Below are positions 49,501-61,100 of a stretch of DNA of 64,000 bases, piece by piece; within the stretch, counting starts at the first letter, position 1, and every line of letters begins with the position of its first letter. The notes under the pieces were generated by a model that saw only the letters and a program-made list of their open reading frames with translations, made no database searches and had not been told where the DNA came from. The position numbers were made by a program, and so were the translations under genes. The stretch comes from Tritrichomonas musculus (lineage: Eukaryota > Parabasalia > Tritrichomonadida > Tritrichomonadidae). Location of the stretch: positions 1,550,001-1,614,000 of the forward strand of contig JAPFFF010000007.1 of assembly GCA_039105265.1 (NCBI GenBank), read 5' to 3'.

Positions 49501-50190
49501 CTAGTCTGACAATTGATTGGAATAAGATAAACATATATTTTGACCAAAACTGACTCTAAGGCTTTTATTTGTGGGATTATATACAAGATCAAAAATACCT
49601 TTGGCTGATAAAGTTTCAGCTCGTGGATTGCGAGAAATAATTTGGCTTTCTTTTCTTATTTTTTGATGCAATTGATTGGTTACTGAGGCAAAATTTTGGT
49701 AATGAGTTGAATTTTTATCAGCAAATTCATGAACTGATAGTGTTTGATTTCTATGTCGTTTTTTCATTATATTTAAAATATAATCTGTTAAATTTGTAAT
49801 GAAATTATGAATAGTATCAGTGATGCTGCTTTTTTCTGTTCCATCTTCTTTTTCATACTCAAAATCTAAAGATTCATTTAATAAATTGATTTGAATATTT
49901 TCGCTGAAATCACCAGACCCAGTATGAGTAGCAATTAAAAATCCATCATCATTTAAAAAACCTGTTCCTGAATAACCATTACTACCACCGCAATTTGTTA
50001 TTAGTTTTAGTGATTCTTCACTTTCCATTTTAGTCATATAGTTTTGTTTTTCAACAATACGGCAATCTAGCATTGATGTATATCCATATGAAAATGCCTG
50101 ATTTAAATTTAAAGGTTTTAATGCATATTCTTGATGAAATATATCTGGAGAAACTTCAATTAGAGCAAGATCGATAAAATTTTTGATTTC
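49501..50190 (-). pseudogene. 5'-truncated trypsin-like (S1) protease
   Basis: From the ATG at 50073 the frame gives 190 residues, but the same frame is open to 50190 with coherent protein sequence and no ATG. It includes NFIDLALIEVSP, the usual catalytic-Asp block of trypsin-like proteases (DLALI). Downstream is SNGYSGTGFLNDDGFLIATH, a GxSGxG nucleophile block. The block with the catalytic His is missing: a TAA (50193-50191) closes the frame just upstream and no convincing His block follows it further up. The C-terminal 80 residues are an unknown tail (RNPRAETLSAKGIFDLVYNP). Either the gene has lost its 5' part or it is expressed as an inactive fragment. Confidence 0.65.
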
Positions 50191-50204
50191 TTAATCGTAA
50201 TTGA

Positions 50205-51790
50205 ATTTGTATTTTTTTTAAAAAATCAAAGTTTATAAACGGCGTCGCAAGTTTCTTGTTAATAATAGAATAAAAATAAATACAGCATTTGAAGTTGCTG
50301 GCCACTTGAAAACATTTGATTTGTTATTTTTTGTTGGTTATAGTTTTGTAACTCTTTTTCCATAAAGAAATAAGAATTAAGTTTTGTTGTTTATACTTGT
50401 TTTCTTCTAATCCTCTTAACGGACAGGAAACTAATAAAAAATAGAAGTGCAGGGACTAAAATAACGTATTTTGTCTATTTAATATTTTGCTTTTATTTCC
50501 TTTAATATTTTATATCTCAATAATTTTATTATATTTTTATTTTAAACATTTATTGTATTATATGAAATACTTATTGTTTTGATTATTTATTCAAAGGGAA
50601 AGAAGTTACTTAATTGCCAAAAATCATTAAATATATATAAATATCTTAATGAAAAAATATTTTTAATTCATAATTATCGTATATTTAACTAATAAATATA
50701 ATATTAATATTTAATAATTATTTGTATAAAATAAAACAATTTTTTTCATGAAAAAAAATAAAATTTAAAAAAAAATGTATTTTACAACTCATTTTTTGGA
50801 ATGGTTGTTTAATTCTCAAGGGATAACTATATATCAATTTATAGGATAATTAATATATATCACAATAAATATATGAAAATAAAAAACGACTCGTCAGGCG
50901 TAGCTGCGTTTTAACCTTTAATTTTTTAAAAAAAATTTAAATTTTTGAATGAAAAAAAAATTGGCATGAATCTTTTTCAAGGATTTTTTTTAATATGCCA
51001 AAAACTTTTTGACTATTTCCGGTTCATATTGAATTTTTTTAAATTGCTTTTTTTTTTTTCAAGAAGGAAATTAAAGCATTCAAAATATTTTTTGATAAAT
51101 TATATATTAAAATATGCATTATTCCAATAGTCATCTTTTAAATTGCTCTGTTAAAAACAAAGAAAATTCTTTTTTTACTGAGATAAATTAGTTTTAATTT
51201 ATAATAAAAATACAAAGAATACGACATATTCATTAATTTCTCCCAACAATCTCTTATTTAAACCAATTATGGTAAATAAATAAATCATCAGCGCATATCT
51301 TAAGGCATTTTTAAAAAATTTCATTGAGAATATTTAATATCAGATTTTAGCAATTCATGTTTTCAAGAGTAGAAAAAGATTCAAAAGATAAATCATATTA
51401 TATTATGCAAAAATCATTCTTCATTTTACACATTTATCATTTAATTCATAGAAATTTAAAATGGTATTATTACAAGATCGATTGAATTAATTTTTTTATT
51501 AAACATTTTCATATAATAAAGATGCATTTAATATTTTATGACTTTTTTTTGCAAAAACATGAAAAATATTTGATGAATTTTTTTTATAATTTCAATGGTT
51601 TACGAAAATTAATAAAAATACTCATAAAACTCCACCTGACGAACAAAACTCTTTCATTAAATATTTTTTATATAATATGGAATATACTTAATAAAATATA
51701 TTAATATAAAGAATTTTTAAAAAAATTTTTAGTACCTGTACCTCTTAAAAAATTTGATTTTCATATTTCTTAGGATATTTGTGGCTCGAA
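50205..51790. other. Intergenic DNA left of the complete MULE
   Basis: No gene supported. A short minus-strand frame near 50250-50350 encodes a hydrophobic segment ending TRNLRRRL, possibly a membrane-protein remnant. The rest is AT-rich; its last 9 bp (51782-51790) are one copy of the MULE target duplication. Confidence 0.6.
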
Positions 51791-54091
51791 AACGAATCGT
51801 ATTTGTCTTCAGACAAACCTTGTCAAAATTGTCTTCACAATATACTATTCAAAAATATTCCCGCCCTTTTCACAGAGCGCCAATTTTCATTTTTTTAATT
51901 GCAGCTTTACCAAATGAGCTCAGATTATGCAACTCCTGAGTCACTGATTAATGAATTGATATCATTAAAAAATACTCGTTTCGAACCTGGCTCAAGTGAA
52001 TATTCATCTTTAACAGATTTTGTAAAAGAAATTTCAAAAAAGCATAGATGCCCTTTACAAGCATATTTAACAGGCCCATCAAGAACCGTTCAATGCTTTA
52101 AATGTAGATATGGTGGAAAAATAAGAAGTATTAATACTGTAAAAACTAACTGTCCGTGTTATGTAAATTTTATACGTGAAAAAGATGGCAGTTATAGTTT
52201 CAAAGATGCATTTTGGAACCACAATCATAAAACTAAAAGAGAATATTTCGAATGTCATTTTAATACTTTAACGAAAGAAGAAAAAAATGGTGTAATTCAA
52301 CAACAACAGTTAAAAGTTCCACCATGTCAAATACGCACAAATTTAGACGTTTTTGTTAATAAAGATATTTTTTATGAAATTAGAAGAGATGAAATACAAA
52401 AATCAAAAAGAGAAACTCTAGAAAAATTTAAGGAAGTATGCAGAAGTCCTGATTATTCAAACCAATACGAACTTTCTAGAGATCAAAGATTAAAATCATG
52501 TTCATTTGTAAACAAATCTGTTGTTGAAGAATCTTATTCATATGATACTTTAATCATCGATGATACATCTGGAACAAATATTTATGATTTACCACTTTTG
52601 GTTCTTTTTACTGTTGATGCTGAAAATAAAACGCAAATCATTGGATTTTCGCTTTTAGAAGATAAAACAGAAGAATCATTTGAAAAATTTTTACAATTTA
52701 TTAAACAACACTTGCAAAATGATCCGAGAGTTATTACATGTGATCGTTGCCAGGCACAAATAAATGCTATCGAACATGTTTTTCCAAATACATTTATTGT
52801 TTATTGCCGAATTCATATTCGTAGGAACCTTCTAATTTATTTTGAAAAAAATGATGACATTATTGTTGGTTTCGATGACATTGCAACAAATCTGAATAGA
52901 TGCAATGAATATGTTGAGTTACTAAGAAAAAGGTTGAGTCAACTTGACTCTGATGATGAAGGATATATAATATTAGATACATTATTGAATAATTTAGATA
53001 GATGGCTCCCAAGTAGATTAATCGAACTTGGCATATATTCCGAATGGACCAGCAACCGTGCAGAAGGATTTTTTGGTAACTTTAAAATCAAATTTGGATT
53101 CTCAAGAAAATCAGCATCTGAATTATGCAAGAATTTAATGACTTACATTAAATTGATGAAAGTTCAATCACTCAAATCTATTTCTACAACCAATAAACAT
53201 TATGAAACATTTCCATTATTTACAGATGAAGAACGAAAACAAATTGGAGCTTTGGCATTGAGATATATCGCAGATGAATACATAGCAGTAATAAATGATG
53301 TTAATAATGAACCTTGGTGTCCATGGTGCTCACTAAAACAAATGGGATCCTCATTATCTCTTCCATGCAGACATGTCATGCATGAAATGGAAGAAATATC
53401 ATTATCACTAGAGGATATCGATGAAAGATATCTTCGAATTGAAAGAAATACTTCTGATCATCTTCTTAATTGCAGTGAAGAAATTATTATAAATAACGAT
53501 TCCAAAAAAGATTGCAGTTACAGTGGACTAATGACAAGAATTTCTCCTTGGGCGTCTGCAGCTCAAAAAAGTCAAGAAGTAATGGATGTTTTCGATCGTA
53601 CATTTAATGATTTCCAACAAATTGGACAAGAAATAAATTCAGGAATGCCACCAACTTTATCAATCAAAGGTAAAATTGCTTCTCATCCATCTCATAATGT
53701 TATTTTGGCAGGTGCACCTAAAACAAAAAGACTTTATCGATGCTCAAAATGTCATGAATTTGGACATAAATGCACAAATTGTCCTCAAAAAGACTCTTAA
53801 ATTAAATATCTTGAATACAATATTAATTAAAATAATTTATATTTACTAAAATTTCTAGATTTGTAATATATACCATTTTAAAACTCGAAATATATTTGTT
53901 ATGAATATATTATTAAGATTTATTTTTTAAATGTTTTTGAAGAAAATGAAAATAAAATTGAAAGGCAAATCACATCTCAAAATTTATTTGGGCAGGAATT
54001 TATAAAAGCTTATTTGGGCGGGATTTTTTTTGAATGGTTTATTTTGAAGACATTTTTGACAAGGTTTGCTTGAAGACAAAAACGATTCCTC
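51791..54091. mobile_element. Complete MULE DNA transposon (2301 bp)
   Basis: Terminal inverted repeats of 76 bp (51791-51866 and 54016-54091) agree at about 65 of 76 positions; both contain AATCGT, TTTGTCTTC and AAACCTTGTCAAAA and end inward at CCCGCCC. An exact 9-bp target duplication, TGGCTCGAA, flanks it (51782-51790 and 54092-54100). Nine-bp duplications are typical of Mutator-like elements. One uninterrupted transposase gene (51914-53800) fills the interior. Everything needed for an autonomous element is present, so it may be recently active. Confidence 0.9.
51914..53800 (+). CDS. MULE transposase
   Basis: A 628-residue protein. The start is the ATG at 51914; five open codons upstream lack ATG. 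An N-terminal zinc-binding domain of WRKY/FLYWCH type includes C61, C64, C80, C82 and HNH. The transposase core shows the catalytic residues D216 or D217 (LIIDDTSG), D277 (TCDRCQAQINAI) and E384 (SNRAEGFFGNFK), with CRIH after the second Asp. Near the end EPWCPWC followed by LPCRHVMHEM is an atypical SWIM-like zinc site. A CCHC knuckle lies at C610, C613, H618 and C623. The frame is uninterrupted. It differs clearly from the MULE at 6509, which lacks the knuckle and has a classic SWIM motif. The stop overlaps UAAA. Confidence 0.9.
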   Translation: MSSDYATPESLINELISLKNTRFEPGSSEYSSLTDFVKEISKKHRCPLQAYLTGPSRTVQCFKCRYGGKIRSINTVKTNCPCYVNFIREKDGSYSFKDAFWNHNHKTKREYFECHFNTLTKEEKNGVIQQQQLKVPPCQIRTNLDVFVNKDIFYEIRRDEIQKSKRETLEKFKEVCRSPDYSNQYELSRDQRLKSCSFVNKSVVEESYSYDTLIIDDTSGTNIYDLPLLVLFTVDAENKTQIIGFSLLEDKTEESFEKFLQFIKQHLQNDPRVITCDRCQAQINAIEHVFPNTFIVYCRIHIRRNLLIYFEKNDDIIVGFDDIATNLNRCNEYVELLRKRLSQLDSDDEGYIILDTLLNNLDRWLPSRLIELGIYSEWTSNRAEGFFGNFKIKFGFSRKSASELCKNLMTYIKLMKVQSLKSISTTNKHYETFPLFTDEERKQIGALALRYIADEYIAVINDVNNEPWCPWCSLKQMGSSLSLPCRHVMHEMEEISLSLEDIDERYLRIERNTSDHLLNCSEEIIINNDSKKDCSYSGLMTRISPWASAAQKSQEVMDVFDRTFNDFQQIGQEINSGMPPTLSIKGKIASHPSHNVILAGAPKTKRLYRCSKCHEFGHKCTNCPQKDS

Positions 54092-54178
54092 TGGCTCGAA
54101 TATTATAAAATTAAAAAAATATATTCATTATTTATAAAACATTTAAAAATAATTTAAATATACTAAAATTCTTTTTAA

Positions 54179-54394
54179 GGTACAAATCCAGTACGTTATT
54201 TTTTGAATAGGAGAACGTTTATTATTTGAATAGTTGCATGTCTCTGAAAAAGTTTAAATTGACTAGGTTTGTTTTTGATATTATGACATGTTATATGAAA
54301 TGAATGAAAATAATTGTTTTTTATTTAACATGTCATCTTATTCTTTGAGAATGTCAAAAAAAATTGCGGTTACTAAACGTACTGGATTTGTACC
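54179..54394. mobile_element. TTAA-flanked MITE (216 bp)
   Basis: A perfect 19-bp terminal inverted repeat (GGTACAAATCCAGTACGTT at 54179-54197, complement at 54376-54394) is flanked on both sides by TTAA (54175-54178 and 54395-54398). The interior has no coding capacity; it includes a small inner inverted repeat (GACATGTTA...TAACATGTC). Perfect ends and exact TTAA flanks point to a recent nonautonomous element mobilised by a TTAA-targeting (piggyBac-type) transposase; no such transposase is in the window. Confidence 0.6.
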
Positions 54395-54698
54395 TTAATT
54401 TTATGCAAAAATTTTGTTTTATCAACAAAAATTTTTTTCCAATGTCTCAGAAAAAATTCTTAATGATGCTTGAATATTTAAATCAATTATTTAGCTACAG
54501 TTTGTCTTCAAACATTCCATACAACGTTCCCCTCGAGCTACAGCCAATTTTGTCACTTTCATCGAAATGATATTTTTACACAGAAGAAGAAAGATTAGAT
54601 GTTTAAACAACTAAAAAAGATAACTTTTTCATATTAATATGTATATAAAAATTCATAAATCAATTATAATTTATATTTTTAATTATTTCTAATTTCAT

Positions 54699-54700
<2 letters not shown>

Positions 54701-54729
<29 letters not shown>
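54701..54729 (-). repeat. Poly(A) run after the pogo-like frame
   Basis: 29 T on the plus strand, so 29 A on the minus strand, one base after the final TAA of the degraded pogo-like frame. Together with the similar run at the Med12-like gene it raises the question of mRNA-derived copies. Confidence 0.6.
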
Positions 54730-54730
54730 C

Positions 54731-56104
54731 TTATTCTTGTACCTCCTCTTCTTCTTCATCATCGTCTTCCTCCTCTTCTTCTTCATTGTCATTTTCTTAA
54801 TTTTCTGCATTAGTTGCATTAATTTGTTCTTCTTCTTCAGTGTCGTTTTCACCTGTGCTTATTTGTTCTTTTTCTTCTTCAATACTATCTATCCTAAAAT
54901 CATCGTCATCATTTTTCCCAAATCTACTTCTTTTTTTCTCAACTAATTTAAAAAGCCCTGGTATATTCCATGCTGATGTTAATGCTTTTTCATTTCCTTT
55001 AATCATTTCCCATGCTTCGAGCAGATGAGATGTAATAATTTCGAATCTTTTTTTACCTGAGAGTGCTTCTTTGCCAGCAAATCTTCGCAACTTGCTCTTT
55101 AAGATCCCGAAAATACGACGATCTAACGGCTGATAAAAGACAGTTCCATTCGCTGGAATGAAGATCAATTCAAATCTTAAATTAAAAGCTTTTTCTAAGA
55201 TTGTAGGAGTTTTATGAGTAGCAAGGCAGCCAAGAATCATTGCGTAATCTTGTCCTTGTGAAATGTTCTCGAAAAAATAGTCTAAGAACTCTAACAACAC
55301 TTCTTAATTCGTCCAACCATTAGTGTCTTTAGGCAGCAAAATATTAGGTTCTTTAGCATATTTGGAGTAGGACTTTAATTTAGATTTAAGTTAAACTGGT
55401 TTATTCAATACTTTTTTATAAAATTTTTCGTTAAAAAATGTAAGTTAATTTTTTTATTGATGGGAAATAATGTAATAAAACGGATAGATTTACTTCATTT
55501 TTTTAATGGAAGGTTATATACCACACTACTTATTATTGGCAATAGATGATAGAAGCCAGAATACACCTGAAGACAAAGCTGCTTATATAAAATTTCTAGA
55601 TAAAACATAACGAATGACTAAGATTTGTGAGGGACTAGTAGCAAACTATCAACAATCATTAAGAAGACTAGACGCTCTCAAGAATAACGGTCCATGCCTC
55701 CAAGAAAGACGATTCTTTTAAAGAATGCTTTTATCCAGGTTGACGAAAATTTCGGGAGATGGCAAACTAAAATCTTTGATGATTGATTCAGAAATTGCTT
55801 TATTTGAGTTTTTTTGTTCTTCTAGATTTAGAAGGACATTCGAAAAGTTTGATAAAATAACTTCATGTTGCTGTTTTAATTCTTTAGTATACTCACCATT
55901 CTCATCAAATATCTGTAATCGATTGTGTATGAAATACTGAAAAGCAGCTCTTTCAGAGCTAATCCAAGGACGTACATAATAGCTCTGAACCATTTCACGT
56001 ATTTAAAATTCAGTAATCTTTATACCGTCATTAGCTAATTTTTTGATTTCTGCAGCAAGTTCTGTTTCACTTGTATCTCTGACAAATTGCTTTTCCTGAT
56101 CTTC
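54731..56104 (-). pseudogene. Degraded pogo-like (DDE_1) transposase
   Basis: Two minus-strand blocks belong to a Tc1/mariner-pogo transposase. About 56104-55718 encodes a CENP-B/HTH-like part (FVRDTSETELAAEIKKLAND, EMVQSYYVRPWISSERAAFQ). About 55395-54797 encodes the DDE part: EPNILLPKDTNGW, ILGCLATHKTPTILEKAFNL and the conserved QPLDRRIF block. Where pogo enzymes usually have DNCxxH, this reads GCLATH, so a catalytic Asp is lost. Stop codons interrupt the frame (TNGWTN-stop-EVLLEF, one after EMITEF-like TEF before IREMVQ, and one after TNAEN), and the acidic tail then runs on to a final TAA at 54731. About 300 bp between the blocks (55400-55715) do not match a transposase and may be an insertion. 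A 29-A run follows the final stop on this strand. Confidence 0.7.
55506..55721 (+). pseudogene. Broken reading frame of unknown origin
   Basis: On the plus strand, ATG at 55506 opens a protein-like stretch (YLLLAIDDRSQNTPEDKAAY) that meets a TAA after 34 codons and continues in frame (ICEGLVANYQQSLRRLDALK) to 55721. Composition is unlike the surrounding AT-rich noise. It sits between the two blocks of the pogo-like remnant in opposite orientation, so it may be an inserted gene fragment. No family recognised. Confidence 0.3.
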
Positions 56105-57197
56105 CTGGAAAACAAAATGTCGTTAAAGGAAACACTGGATTGTTACCAACTTTATGAATAATGTTGATTAATAAATCATCTTCTTCATTACTCCATAGCT
56201 GAGTACTTCTGGATTTAAAAAAAAGGAGCGCTATACTGGATTTTCTATAAATTTTCGCAATTCATCTTGATAATCATTCATAAATAATTCATGATATATT
56301 ATCAAATGTAAAAATTGATTCTTTTTTTTCGATCATATATTTCTTTAACTTGATCAGGATTGAAGAATTTCAATCGTTCAATAACTCTACTTATATTGAA
56401 TTAGCTTTTCATTTATCTTGATATGATTTATCCATAATCGGAAATTGTGATTGTGTAATTTCTTTATTAGTAAACGATCATGTTAGCTAATATAAACGTA
56501 TCAAAAGCTATCTTCTTTAGTTGTTTAACATCTGATATTAGATGCTAAATGTTTAATATGCATATTTATTACCAGAAATACCTTTTTGGTTTTGTCGACT
56601 ATTATCTAAAATCTATGCAACATATTTTATATGCTACTCTTAAGATTTGATTTCATGAGCAAAATATAATTAATACTTTTTATCTAGTACATATTCTAGA
56701 AACATATCAATAGAATATTATTTGGATTATGTATATCTAATGTCATAGTTAAATCATTCGCATTTAAATCAATTTAGTGATCAAAGTTTTTGGATTAGAG
56801 ATTATATATATACTTCGTTTGTTTGTTTTCTTATATAATTTAACAGTACTAATAGCTCTACGTAAAGTATTAACGAAACAAACATATATTTTTAGGTTGA
56901 TTGTTTCACAAATAATTCAATTTATTGATCCTTTTGGTTTTCAAATACGATAGCAAATTGAATATAGCACCAATGGACGTCCTTATATGGATGTATGCGT
57001 TATAATGATATATCACAAGCTGAGTACTTGCAAAAATCTCTCTAGCATTACTACTACCCCGAATTGATGCAAATTATGTGCTCTTTAATTGAACAATTTG
57101 AAATTATTTTTACATTAAAGTGGATAAAAGATTTGGAAAAAAATAATATATTGAATATGTGTTTTGTTAGATGTTTACTTTAGCCTTCTTTAACACA

Positions 57198-57419
57198 TTT
57201 AGATTATGAATAAATCATAACAAGATATATTGATCAATTGATTTATGTATTGATCAGAGTGGATATGTTTTAGATTATGGACAAATCAATTGACGTATAA
57301 ATAAACATTGCAAGCTAGATAGATAAAAGCGTATGTTTTATGCTTAATCAGTAGATATGTTTTATATTGATCCAAGTAGATATGTTTTTAGATTATGGAT
57401 AAATCATATCAAGATATAT
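57198..57419 (+). repeat. Degenerate direct repeats
   Basis: Three diverged copies of a unit containing TTTAGATTATGGATAAATCA and a GATATATTGATCA-like end start near 57198, 57250 and 57370. Low similarity and AT-richness limit what can be said. Confidence 0.4.
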
Positions 57420-58165
57420 GAATGGCTAATTCAATATAAAAATATATCTACTATGATCAAAACAAATGATATATTAACTTTCTATGCTTATTTATATATT
57501 AATTAAGTATTCTATACAAAGTTGCTTTAATAGTACAATTCTATCTATTATTATTTAATGGTATTTCATTTAAAATTAGTTCAAATTTTCTTTATATACT
57601 ATTACTATTAATTTTTGTATAGAGTTATGCAAATATCTGAAATATTCTAGAATAGGCCTGATATTTGTCACACAATGGCCATTGTTGGTATTGTTATTAT
57701 CATTACAAGAGATATGACATGCTATACTGAATGAAATATGGAAAGTATAATAATTTGACAAAGCAAATTTTTGTTAATGTTGATGTACACATCAAATATA
57801 TCCTCTTAGATATTCTGCACAGATATTAATGGATGATAAAATATTTTTTCAAAATATATTTAAAAAGAAATCACCAAATTGTATACAAATATTAGTTTTG
57901 ATATGATGATATAACCGCATTATTTTTTTTTGACAAATCCTCTTTTCAAATTCATAAGCTATATTCAATTAATACAATAAAGATTCAATTTTTTCAATGA
58001 TTCAATTCAATTAAATTATATTTAACGCGTTAATACCTATTTTCATCAATTAGCTAATAATTTAAGCAAATAAATAGAAACATAAAAAATCGATCACTTT
58101 GAATGAATACAAATTTTATATTAATTCAAAATTTGAGTTTTTAAATAAATAATCTTAAAAAGAAA

Positions 58166-61100
58166 ATGGATATACTCGTTTTTCTGTTTTTTCTATCAGT
58201 ATTCATATTTATATTAGCACTTTTATTTCGAGTAGCCATGAGGTTTTACATATATCACCAATTATCAAAAAAGTTTATTGTTGTTCCTGGTCCAAATTCT
58301 TTTTCTTATCAAAAACTCAGTTTACCCACAAGTTTTTTTACTCTTACTATTCAAAATTTAGATTTTTCAGTTAATTTTTTTGGTTTGATCTCTCCAAAGT
58401 TTGTTTTCTTATCAATCAATTGCGATTCAGTTGATATTGAATTCTTTCAAAAACCGCATCATTTACGTCATCATAAGCCTCATACAGTTAGTGAAAACAT
58501 ATTCATACAAGTATGCTTACATACTCTTATTTTACTCATTAAACAAATAATGATTCGTGTGAAATCAATTACTATTAGAAGAAAAGACGTTTCATTTTCA
58601 ATTTCTCAATTAAGTTTTGATTATTTAATGTCGAACAAAAAATTTTCTTTTGAATTAGAAACGCAATCTTTATTAATATCGAAAAAAGGAATCTTGGATG
58701 TTCAATTTGATCCAATTTCATTTCATCCATCATTTGACGCTGACCCAGTTTTATCATTAATTAATCTTGAAGCACTTGCCATTCCATTTGGCTATAGTGT
58801 GCCAAAAATTCAAATTGATATCAACAAGAAAAGTTTAGTAATTGAATCAATTAATGGTTCTATTATTTTACCACGTGGTAAAATTGAATCAGTTACACCC
58901 AAATTAAAAGCTTCACTTTCGATTTCTTTTCCTAAATTTTCCATAATGATGAAAGATCTTTCAGGTTTCTTTAGTCGTCATTTATTTGAGATTCAAAATC
59001 TTAATTTAGACAAGAACGAGATTTCCATTAAAAAAATAAAAATATTTAATGAAGATCGTCCACTTATTCAAGTCAAAGATTTTTCTGGAGTAAATAATTT
59101 GAATGAAGTCTGGAACTTTAATTGTCCTGAATTTAATTTTCTCTATCATACTAAGACAGGTCTAGCCATTGTACCATTTTTAGCACAAGAAATAATTCCA
59201 CTTTTTAAGAGTGATTTCAAAAAGTTAACATCCATCAAGCTTCCCACATTTACAATGAATATGGCATCTTTTTTAGTCAATCTTAAACTTACTGATTTAG
59301 CCACAGCTACCTTTAAAGTCTCCAATATTTTAATGGAGAATCAGAAGATTAAAATATCAAATATTCAAGGATTTATAAATGACATAAAAGTTCTTATTTT
59401 GAAGCTTATTGACATTTACGTTGTTGAATCAACATCTCTTGAGGTTGACATTGATAATCTACATTTCCATGGTCGAAATGGGATGATCATTGCAAACTCA
59501 TTAATGGAAGCATTGGCTGCATGGCGATCAATAGCACCATATATATTGAAGCATCGTATTGACACTGAATCATTGCCATTTCCGATCATTGTCAAATGTG
59601 ATACTTTTAATGTTCGATTCCATGACTCCCCTCTTCATCAGTCCATTTCATTAGCAAATAGAATTTTACCAGGAATTCTTTCTGATTCCTATGTGAGAGA
59701 ATTTCTTCTTTCCAAAAGAGCCAAAGAACTATCAATGGCAGAACAAGTGCAGAACAAATCATTTGAGATGCTAGGCCAATTAAAATTTAAAGAGTTTCGA
59801 AATGCACTTGAAAACAACAAGAAGCACAAGTACAAATTTAATTTGATATTTAATCAAGTTTGTTTTAGTGCTGATTCACGCAATTTCTCACAAAAATTGA
59901 AGTTTATTCATCAGATCGACCCAACAACGAAGAATTATTATCCAAATATTGAATGGGAATCAATGTTTGGAATGAATGCTGAACTATCATTCAAAAAGTT
60001 CCAAGCATTTGCATTTGATATTGAAGATCCAATTGCATTTGCCCATGATGTAGTTTTCAAAGGCCCAACCATCATTGCCGAGCCAAGGCAAAAAGATTTT
60101 GCTGAAATGCATTTCACCTTAGATGGTGAAAATTTCACCTCTACGAAAAATCCAATCAAACTTCGTCTTTATTCAGATATGAAAATTAGTGCCACTGATT
60201 TTCAATATCATTATGGGGACTCTTTAATGCCTGTTTTTCAAGAATTATCTATTTGCATCCATTCACTTGTTCCCAATGGAATTGATCCATCGGCGAGGCT
60301 TGTTTGGTGGGACGGATGTCGAGCCTTTATGCGTGGACAATTTCTATTTAAAGCACAATGTTTTGATGCACGTTTTTTAGGCACTTTTAATTATCGTAAT
60401 CTTCGTGATTACATGCCATTTCGTTTTTACAACTGGCAAATGTTTTGGCGGGAAGGAGATGCAGTTATGAAGGCCGATAGATGGTTTTCACCCCGTGTTT
60501 ACAAAGGTGTGGAAGGTCCGATATCTCTTGATATGACCAAATTGAATTGGACCTTCAAATTTCATTGGATTTCCACTGAGAATTTTGATCCAAAAAATTA
60601 CATTGTTTTTGCTGATGTTAAAAAGTTTGGTGAGAAAGGTTATGATACATATAAAGAATTTCGATCTAATGAAATTGTAATGGATGAGTCGAATCTAACT
60701 TTTTCAGAGATGGATGGAATTGTTCCTAATTTCACACTTGATCTTGCTCATTTTGATTGGTTTTGCCAACCAATCTTTTGTTTTGCAGCAACTTCACATC
60801 AGAAAGGCCAAATTAAGAAGAAACTCGGCTTTCCAAACTTTCCAAGACCTCCTTATAAATACTTCATTGAAATAAAAAGACATGGTTATCTTCGTATTTG
60901 TGCAAACGTCTTTGTATTTCGAATCTTTGATCATTTTCCAATTAGTGGCTCTTCGCACCAAAAAATTCAAGGTTCTTCAGTTGATTTAAGATTGAATGAA
61001 TTTCAAATGTTGACTCATTGTGATATGACTTATGAATGCAACAAGTTTAAGAGTAGCTTTAAAGCACAATCTATCTCTATTAATGCAACCGACCTTGCTC

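Larger units (their letters stand above)
54092..58165. other. Mobile-element and repeat-rich interval
   Basis: No intact host gene. It holds a 216-bp TTAA-flanked MITE (54179-54394), a degraded pogo-like transposase on the minus strand (54731-56104), a broken plus-strand reading frame inside it (55506-55721), and a degenerate direct repeat array (57198-57419). The rest is AT-rich. Confidence 0.65.

Noticed and set aside
51522-51704. 60-codon plus-strand frame left of the MULE
   Set aside because: Composition is that of AT-rich noise (Phe, Leu, Ile, Lys, Asn only).
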